The notes under the pieces were generated by a model. That model made no database searches and was not told the origin of the DNA. It was given only the letters and a program-made list of their open reading frames with translations. This document shows, in pieces, positions 57,113 to 64,000 of a stretch of DNA of 64,000 nucleotides; positions within the stretch are counted from its first letter, which is position 1, and the number at the start of each line of letters is the position of its first letter. A program made the position numbers and the translations under genes. Source of the stretch: Liolophura sinensis (Eukaryota; Mollusca; Polyplacophora; Chitonida; Chitonidae). The stretch is from the NCBI RefSeq assembly GCF_032854445.1, contig NC_088297.1, positions 8,853,375 through 8,917,374 on the forward strand, given 5' to 3'.

Positions 57113-57789
57113 GTATATATAATACTTGTTGTGTTACTGAATGTTGTAACAAGGTCTGCAAAGAAAGGAAGTGTTACATCCGATTTTCCGAAGACTGTAC
57201 ATGTCTATGTAATAATCAAGGTTATTAGACATCCAGGTTAGGAACTAAAATAGAAAACTGTAAAAGTGGTCTACTGGTAAATAGTGTATTTGACACCAAC
57301 GTTGCGGTTATAATCTATCAGCTTTAACTGTGTAAAAGGTTATACCTAGGAGCAAGCTATACACACACCAGGACCTACTTAACTGGCATCTTTTCAATAA
57401 TTTTGCATGAATAAAATGTGAGGACCGCGACGTTAGTGTCAAATACACTATTTCTCAATACACCAGTGTTACAGTTTTCTATTTTATACCTGTATGTATT
57501 ATCAAGTGCCCAACAGCACACAGCAATCAATATAGGCACAAACCCTACACAAGCTAACTGTCCCTGCAACATGGCGATCATCTAAACTTTTTGACTACCT
57601 AGATTGTCATACGCCACATTTCCTACAAGTTACATTTTGTATGGATACACATGTATATACGCATTAATTTTTTCCGTCCCATTTTCGGACAGCGAAGTCT
57701 TCTAGATTACCTTGCTTAATTACTCTTTTGGTCTGGGTAGGATTAGACGGCGCTGTCTTGTGTGGTTTTACATGAAATTCGTCCGAGAT

Positions 57790-57950
57790 CACCGTCCACC
57801 AATATGATATATGTCACGTGGGAGAGTTTTCCAGTAACTAACCGACACACTGGTTTTCTCCACCCACGCATAAAACTGATCTCTGTAGGAGACAAATACT
57901 GATGTACGGCGTAAAAATAAATCAAAACAGTCAAATAAATCAATAAATCA
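57790..57950 (+). repeat. Possible SINE family D 3' part
   Basis: GTCACGTGGGAGAGTTTTCC AGTAACTAACC and GATGTACGGCGTAAAAATAA followed by AAATAAATCAATAAATCA. It adjoins the 27-bp array directly. Confidence 0.45.
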
Positions 57951-57954
57951 TACA

Positions 57955-58412
57955 CATTCCCCTTTGTGACCACTCCATACACATTCCCCTATGTGACCAC
58001 TCCATACACATACCCCTATGTGACCACTCCATACACATTCCTCTATGTGACCACTCCAGACACATACCCCTATGTGACCACTCCATACATATTCCCCTAT
58101 GTGACCACTCCATACACATTCCCCTATGTGACCACTCCATACACATTCCTCTATGTGACCACTCCATACACATTCCCCTATGCGACCACTCCAGACACAT
58201 ACCCCTATGTGACCACTCCATACACATTCCCCTATGTGACCACTCCATACACATTCCTCTATGTGACCACTCCAGACACATACCCCTATGTGACCACTCC
58301 ATACACATTCCCCTATGTGACCACTCCATACACATTCCCTTACGTGACCACTCCATACACATTCCCCTATGTGACCACTCCATACACATTCCCCTATGTG
58401 ACCACTCCATAC
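57955..58412 (+). repeat. 27-bp minisatellite, about 17 units
   Basis: The unit CCATACACATTCCCCTATGT GACCACT varies at a few sites (ATTCCTCT, ATACCCCT, CAGACAC). It is open on both strands because the period is divisible by 3, so the 156- and 187-codon frames here are not evidence of genes. Confidence 0.95.
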
Positions 58413-58499
58413 GTGTTATGTATGATCACTTCAGACAGTCATCTGTATATGAGATCACTTTATACAGTCTTCTTTGCGACCATTTTATGTAGTCTTCTA

Positions 58500-59705
58500 T
58501 GTGACCACTCCATACAGTTATGTATGTGAACACTCCATACAGTTATGTATGTGAACACTCCATAGAGATTTTGTAGGAACTTCATACAGTTATCTATGTG
58601 GCCACTTCATACAGGTTTCGTGTGAACATTACTTACATTCGTCTATGTGACCACTCCATACAGTTATGTATGTGAACACTCCATACAGTTATGTATGTGA
58701 ACACTCCATAGAGATTTTGTAGGAACTTCATACAGTTATCTATGTGGCCACTTCATACAGGTTTCGTGTGAACATTACTTACATTCGTCTATGTGACCAC
58801 TCCATACAGTTATGTATGTGAACACTCCATACAGTTATGTATGTGACCACTCCATACAGTTATGTATGTGAACACTCCATACAGTTATGTATGTGAACAC
58901 TCCATAGAGATTTTGTAGGAACTTCATACAGTTATCTATGTGGCCACTTCATACAGGTTTCGTGTGAACATTTCTTACATTCGTCTATGTGACCACTCCA
59001 TACAGTTATGTATGTGAACACTCCATACAGTTATGTATGTGAACACTCCATACAGTTATGTATGTGAACACTCCATAGAGATTTTGTAGGAACTTCATAC
59101 AGTTATCTATGTGGCCACTTCATACAGGTTTCGTGAGAACATTTCTTACATTCGTCTATGTGACCACTCCATACAGTTATGTATGTGAACACTCCATAGA
59201 GATTTTGTAGGAACTTCATACAGTTATCTATGTGGCCACTTCATACAGGTTTCGTGTGAACATTTCTTACATTCGTCTATGTGACCACTCCATACAGTTA
59301 TGTATGTGAACACTCCATACAGTTATGTATGTGAACACTCCATAGAGATTTTGTAGGAATTTCATACAGTTATCTATGTGGCCACTTCATACAGGTTTCG
59401 TGTGAACATTTCTTACATTCGTCTATGTGACCACTCCATACAGTTATGTATGTGAACACTCCATAGAGATTTTGTAGGAACTTCATACAGTTATCTATGT
59501 GGCCACTTCATACAGGTTTCGTGTGAACATTTCTTACATTCGTCTATGTGACCACTCCATACAGTTATGTATGTGAACACTCCATACAGTTATGTATGTG
59601 AACACTCCATAGAGATTTTGTAGGAACTTCATACAGTTATCTAGGTGGCCACTTCATACAGGTTTCGTGTGAACATTTCTTACATTCGTCTATGTGACCA
59701 CTCCA
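58500..59705 (+). repeat. Nested higher-order repeat (121 bp plus n x 25 bp)
   Basis: A composite unit with ATAGAGATTTTGTAGGAACT, CAGTTATCTATGTGGCCACT, GGTTTCGTGTGAACATTTCT and TACATTCGTCTATGTGACCA recurs eight times. Distances between successive ATAGAGATTT starts are 146, 196, 171, 121, 146, 121 and 146 bp. All equal 121 plus a multiple of 25, the extra being copies of CCATACAGTTATGTATGTGA ACACT. Confidence 0.95.
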
Positions 59706-59749
59706 TAAACAATTTGTGTGGTCACTTCATACAGCTGTCTGTGTGACCA

Positions 59750-59842
59750 ATTCCCGGGGGAAACCCATAACCAGGAGTGAGTGGCTCCTGGGTCATTGCG
59801 CCACGCTGGTACGCTAACCACCTCGACCACGGAGGCCCCCAT
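59750..59842 (-). repeat. SINE family A head fragment, minus orientation
   Basis: Reversed head: GGCTCCTGGGTCATTGCGCC to ACCACGGAGGCCCCC, with most of the body missing. Confidence 0.85.
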
Positions 59843-60082
59843 GCACCGTTATACATGTACGTGACAGGCGGTGTTGTGAATATGGATCTGCATATGTATG
59901 TGACATATGGGAGGCGATATAGAATACGAATGGCTTTGTATTTCAACACATATACAATTATTTAACAACCAACAGTTAATAAGTACTTAGATATGAATGT
60001 TAAAAAAAAAAATCCATGCAAGGCTTACCAAATCACATAACTCACTTAAAAAAACTTGACATATTTTCGTTATTATTTGCAG

Positions 60083-60522
60083 ACAGTTCGGTGTGGAGAC
60101 CAACAGAACCCATCCGTGTGACATGCGGCCTATACACTGATCACGCCATCACCAGGCGACAGGAAATAGAACGCCGGAACTTTATACGATCCCGGATTCG
60201 GAACGCCGACCAACTGCCCATCGCCACCATTCGGAACATTGTCACTTGCGTCCGAACATTCGAACGTTGGTTGTCTGAGGGCCCATACGGTGACAACAGG
60301 CCAATGGTGGAGATTCCCCCGGCGGAACTCGATCAGTTCTTGGCGGACTTCTACAGGAGCATAAAAACTCCACAAGGAACCGAGTACAAACTCCAGTCCA
60401 AACTCTGTTTACGATCTAATTTAGATCGTTATCTTAAACACAATGAGTATCCGTCCATAGTTTCTTCGTCCGTTTTCCACAAGAGTCAGAATGCCTTTCG
60501 TGGATGGAAGGGTCAGTCGTGA
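60083..60522 (+). CDS. Gene 2, candidate terminal exon CB5: Crypton-type core-binding-like module
   Basis: This 440-nt exon is the shortest of the set. It follows acceptor cgttattatttgcag in phase 1 and ends in TGA. The basic region ERRNFIRSRIRNADQLP precedes ATIRNIVTCVRTFERWL, VEIPPAELDQFLADFYRSIK, TPQGTEYK, LRSNLDRYLKHNEYPS and FHKSQNAFRGWK. It resembles gene 1 exon B in details (ATIRNIV, FYR, K-TP-G-EYK), suggesting these two are closest relatives across the two genes. AATAAA at 60576 follows within 60 nt. It is the last module before gene 3. Confidence 0.83.
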
Positions 60523-60575
60523 ATGAACATTTCTCTTAAAACATTTGTTTCACAGCAAGGAAGAGATCGCCTTCA

Positions 60576-60581
60576 AATAAA
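60576..60581 (+). terminator. Polyadenylation signal for CB5
   Basis: AATAAA lies 54 nt after the CB5 stop; another AATAAA lies about 95 nt further on (near 60670). Confidence 0.5.
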
Positions 60582-60679
60582 GTACGCAGAGTACAGGCGA
60601 CATCATGCGTATTCCAAATATGGTCTGTATAATGCCCCTTTACATTTTTGGTACAGTAATGAAACTCAAATAAAATATT

Positions 60680-61597
60680 GAGTTTCTGGACATACATATT
60701 GAACAAAGTGAATCGCAATGACGTCACCGACTATTTTTGGCTGCAAAACAGACAGTTGCATGTAGAAATATGGCGATCAGACGATGTTAAATTTTTAAAA
60801 AAGCTGAAATATGAAGTAGATCTAAGGTTCATAATACAGACAACTGAAACTATGAGGAAAAATACTTTTTTTTTTAAAAGAGTGTTTTCAAAGGCATTCA
60901 AATATTTGAATACTATGGTGGACTTCATGAGCCTTCCTGACAGCATCTAAGAACTCTGACATAACATCACCTTTTTTTCCCTGATGTTCACCAGAAGGAA
61001 GCAATTTTTTGGGAACATGATTTCAGTCATCTTTTACACATAGGTAAGAAGGTTTATCCCAGCATTCAGTGTCGTGATGACAAGTTGCATTAAGTTCATG
61101 TGACGTCAGAGTTCCTAACCTCTGATAGGATGGTCTATAAAGCCCACCTTAAAATTCAAATGTTTGGAATGTTTTAAACTCTTTTCCAAAAAATCTAAAA
61201 AAGAAATAAATGAAAGTATATTTAGGTATTGTTTCAAGTAGTCTATTTAGTGATGGCTACTTCGATTTTTAGAGGTCTTTTCCTTTATGTATTCTTTCCT
61301 TAAAGAATTGGTGACATTACTCTGCATTTTCTTGCTCATCATCCAAAATGTTCACCCCTGGCCTGTTGAAAAAATGGTTCATAGCATGATGATGTTCCGT
61401 GGCTGACAAGGTAGACAGGCTACCCAACTTTAAATGATCATTTTTTATGGACATCGTCTAGAGGTTTCATCTGACATGTACTTCACGTTAGTGTGTTCTA
61501 TGCTTTTAAGGATTTTTATGCACTTGGCTTAGATCTTCGTGATAAAAATGAAATTAAGCTTTTTTTTATTCAAAAGCACGCTAGGAATAATACCGCA
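60680..61597. other. Intergenic DNA between gene 2 and gene 3
   Basis: A 90-codon plus frame at 60678 has no motif and no splice logic; it is not called. No repeats are recognised. Confidence 0.4.
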
Positions 61598-61645
61598 GGT
61601 TAAGACTAAGTCTGACTTAAGTCTAAGACAGCTTTGTGATCCTGG
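61598..61645. mobile_element. Solo MITE end
   Basis: TTAAGACTAAGTCTGACTTA AGTCTAAGACAGCTTTGTGATC matches the right end of the MITE at 49076-49290 without a partner end nearby. Confidence 0.5.
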
Positions 61646-61783
61646 TACCAAGGCGATGCCTGCCCCTCGGGTCGTGAATAACGGTACCTCTTAGACAACC
61701 ACTACCACGCATGCACAAGGCCCGCTCCCCGAGACGTGGAGCTCTTCACACATGGAGGTAATATCTGACGCTAGCGTGGACAG

Positions 61784-61854
61784 ATATATATGCAAATTTG
61801 GGCAACAAGGGCGGCTTCTTTATGTCGCTGGATAAACACTGGGATCTGTCGGAG
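61784..61854 (+). promoter_or_regulatory. Candidate gene 3 promoter and noncoding first exon
   Basis: A TATA-like ATATATATGCAAAT at 61784 is followed about 65 bp on by a strong donor, CGGAG|gtaagc at 61854. The next coding exon of gene 3 (63461) begins with a 5' UTR acceptor, so a noncoding first exon is required upstream. This is the best candidate I see. The 61660-61760 segment is GC-richer than its surroundings. Confidence 0.35.
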
Positions 61855-62664
61855 GTAAGCTTTTCTGGTGTTATCTGGACATAAATCACACTTGTGCCAA
61901 ATGTGGGTTGAATGTATTGCGTATCTTTGTTGTCAATTTTCTATCGCATGTCGGCGGAAGAAGTTTTGACCTACTTTTGCGGTTCCGTTCGTCGTCTGTG
62001 ATGGAAGGAGCAGATAGTGAATAATTCACTGAATATTCACAATGGATGAAAAGTGGTGCTATCTGCGCCGTAGTTAAGGGTCAGTAGTACTGTATCTGAA
62101 TTCATCGTGTTAGAGTTTGCGTGATAAAACCACTGTAGTAATCAGTCCAGAATCCGTGTCTATAGTTGGGAAAGTTTTGAAAGAGAGGAAACATCAAATT
62201 CAACATCATGATTTGGATGATAATTTATACGGGCCGAGGGATAGAACGTCCGCCATATTGAATATCGTGGATAATAGATATATATTCATTTTCAATTCAC
62301 TATTGAATATTTGTAATTCTGAACAATTGCAGTTTTAACAGTATTTGAATCTGACTGAGAAGACACACCTTGACAGTCAGGTATCTAAATGAAATCAGTG
62401 TTTTCACTTATTAGTTAATGGTTCTGGAAAACAGGTAATTTCGTGTCATGAACAACCACACACCACATTTATAAATGTAAATATATATATTTGTCTGTCC
62501 ACTTTTTTTGTTAAAAGCACATTTTGTGGGTGACGATTGTTGAAAAGTAAAGATGCAGAAAAAAAGGGTCCTAAACATATTAATAGGTACATGTAGTTTT
62601 CACTGACTCATTGAAAGGTACATGTATTAGCTTCACCTTGACACAGCTGAGTACTGTAGCAGTA
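61855..62664. other. Candidate gene 3 first intron
   Basis: No recognised exon. A 73-codon frame at 62117 has no motif. Confidence 0.35.
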
Positions 62665-62850
62665 TTTTATTTATTTATTTGATTGGGGTTTCACGCCAGA
62701 CTCAAGAATATTTCACTTATACGGTGGTGGGCAGCATTATGATGGGAAGAAAATGGACTCATCACGGGGGAAACCCACAACCATCCGCAAGTTGCTGCCA
62801 GACCTACCTACGTATGCCCGGAGAGGAAGCCAGCATGAGCTCGACTTGCT
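62665..62850 (-). repeat. SINE family A, minus orientation, head-truncated
   Basis: Reversed tail TTTATTTATTTATTTGATTG to GGAGAGGAAGCCAGCATGAG CTCGACTTG. It ends before the B box. Confidence 0.9.
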
Positions 62851-63460
62851 GTAGTAGTACTTAGCTGTGCACATACAACACCTCATGTACTAACCCACTA
62901 TATATGTATATACAGTATACAAATCCAGCATGCTTTGTAATGCTTCAGCAAGTATTCATTAAGTTCTTCCTTTTTAACATACATGTATATTCATATGTCT
63001 GTTTATCATTCTACTGCATGCCCAGTAGCTATGCTTATATGTATATTGAATACATTGTCACCTGACTAAAATGCTTTAAATATAACTTATCCAGCTCAGA
63101 TTTGAGGGGTATTCAACAGATACTCTATCCGTTACACCTATATTATATGTACATTTGTACATGGACATCTCGTGTTTATAGTTAAATGTATGCTATATGT
63201 ACCCTGTTGAAAGGGTCACACACTGTATAAATGTATTTGCCTGTATATGATACCCTGTGAACTTGACTTTCCACAGTCATCTACTTGTACACTTTTTGTA
63301 TAATTGCTCACAAACAAAAACATGTATGCTCTGCATGTATACATTTACATATTCACTGTATGCTTGTATACTGAATATATAAAAGTGTAACAAGCCTAAT
63401 GCTAATGTAAGTGACATCGGAGATTTGAATCATTTTTCCTTTACTTTCATTCTTCTGTAG

Positions 63461-63702
63461 GTGTGAATCAATCCTCATCTCAGACAGGCAGTCTTGGGAC
63501 TTGAAATCAGGCTGACACTTTCTGTCTACCAAGAGATTTCATGTGTGCTTATTAAAAATGGGAGTGACCCTGGAGAGAGTACAGAACAAATTTGCCTGTA
63601 TCATCGGAGAACTCTGCAATGAGCCATACGTTTTGTCCCAGTTTGCCATATGGGTTGACTTGAGAATTGCAGAATACAAGGCTAAAGGCTCCATTGCTCT
63701 AG
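63461..63702 (+). CDS. Gene 3, first coding exon (N-terminal module)
   Basis: The exon follows a long pyrimidine tract and acceptor tttcattcttctgtag at 63460, has 97 nt of 5' UTR, an ATG at 63558 and 145 coding nt to donor CTAG|gtattg in phase 1. The product begins MGVTLERVQNKFACIIGELC and contains VLSQFAVWIDLRIAEYKAKG. By eye it matches 37 of 48 residues of gene 2. Coding length and donor phase are identical to genes 1 and 2. The linker and C-terminal modules would lie to the right of the window. It marks a third member of the cluster, in tandem with gene 2. Confidence 0.84.
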
Positions 63703-64000
63703 GTATTGTATGCATATAGTTTTATCTACTGTAATTTCACCCAAAGTCTGGCCTGTAAAAATGCTCTTCACAAGCACATAAGGCCTTAAAATGATACTTT
63801 TGAGGCCAACACATTAAGTTTTTCACATTGGCAAACGCTTTTAAAGGGATACAGAATCAAAACTGATTGGCTGAGAGTGGAGATAGGGTTTTCTGGGTTA
63901 AATCTATGCAGCGTCGGTCATGCTTAAATATAAATGTACCATACCTAAAATTCAGCTTAGGCAAGGCATTGCCAGAACTTGCCTATCCATCACACCAGCC
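63703..64000. other. Start of gene 3 intron
   Basis: No exon or repeat is recognised up to the window end. Confidence 0.5.

Noticed and set aside
57940-58529. Open frames of 156 and 187 codons on opposite strands
   Set aside because: Translations of a 27-bp minisatellite. Both strands are open for the same arithmetic reason.
7378-59705. CRISPR-like arrays
   Set aside because: The repeats are contiguous minisatellites without unique spacers, in a eukaryotic context.
44808-60522. An active Crypton transposon cluster
   Set aside because: No catalytic tyrosine-recombinase half, no terminal structures around the copies, and all exons keep a shared splice phase on one strand, which fits host-gene exons better.

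Overview
This is nuclear DNA from an invertebrate animal, most likely a lophotrochozoan and probably a mollusc. Exons are small and separated by long AT-rich introns with GT/AG borders. The intervening DNA is full of tRNA-derived SINEs (one ends in repeated AAAT, another in repeated CACT), MITE-like elements and minisatellites of the kind I associate with bivalve and gastropod genomes. The species cannot be fixed from the sequence alone. No prokaryotic, viral or CRISPR signal was seen.

The genic content is one paralogous family, present as three gene copies. Gene 1 lies on the minus strand (first coding exon 19514-19658, linker exon 17582-18205, candidate last exons 4410-4855 and 155-639). 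Gene 2 lies on the plus strand, head-to-head with gene 1 (first coding exon 25263-25407, linker exon 26302-26991). Gene 3 starts at 63558 and runs off the right edge. All three first exons carry exactly 145 coding nt from the ATG and encode nearly the same 48-residue N-terminal module, which I do not recognise. Linker exons were found in genes 1 and 2 and encode Ser/Pro-rich linkers with a conserved SUMO-type psi-K-x-E motif.

Downstream of the gene 2 linker, over about 29 kb, there are eight candidate C-terminal modules in the same orientation. They are two CENP-B-like DNA-binding modules (31604-32100, 34603-35099), one BEN domain on three exons (39553-39650, 41392-41644, 42971-43122) and five copies of a core-binding-like domain resembling the N-terminal half of Crypton-derived tyrosine recombinases (44808-45328, 47244-47743, 52109-52728, 54686-55179, 60083-60522). 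Gene 1 has two more of the last type. Each module begins at a splice acceptor in the same phase (phase 1), which fits the phase-1 donor of the linker exon, and each carries its own stop codon. Several are followed by a polyadenylation signal. The simplest reading is a modular regulator locus in which one N-terminal platform is joined to mutually exclusive 3'-terminal exons, each giving a different transposon- or insulator-type DNA-binding domain. The layout is comparable to Drosophila lola and mod(mdg4), but with other domain families. Splicing is inferred and needs transcript evidence.

The rest of the window is repeats. A 3-kb, 75-bp minisatellite (7.4-10.4 kb) with higher-order structure lies in the large second intron of gene 1, as does a broken Crypton/KIAA1958-like gene fragment (12.4-13.7 kb). 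Other tandem arrays lie at 12.8, 15.9-16.5, 20.7-21.0, 23.8-24.1, 25.5, 31.2, 38.5, 47.8-48.4 and 58.0-59.7 kb. There are also a TTAA-flanked MITE (24.4-25.0 kb), a second MITE (49.1-49.3 kb), a foldback (51.2-51.4 kb) and an inverted SINE duplication (27.1-27.4 kb).
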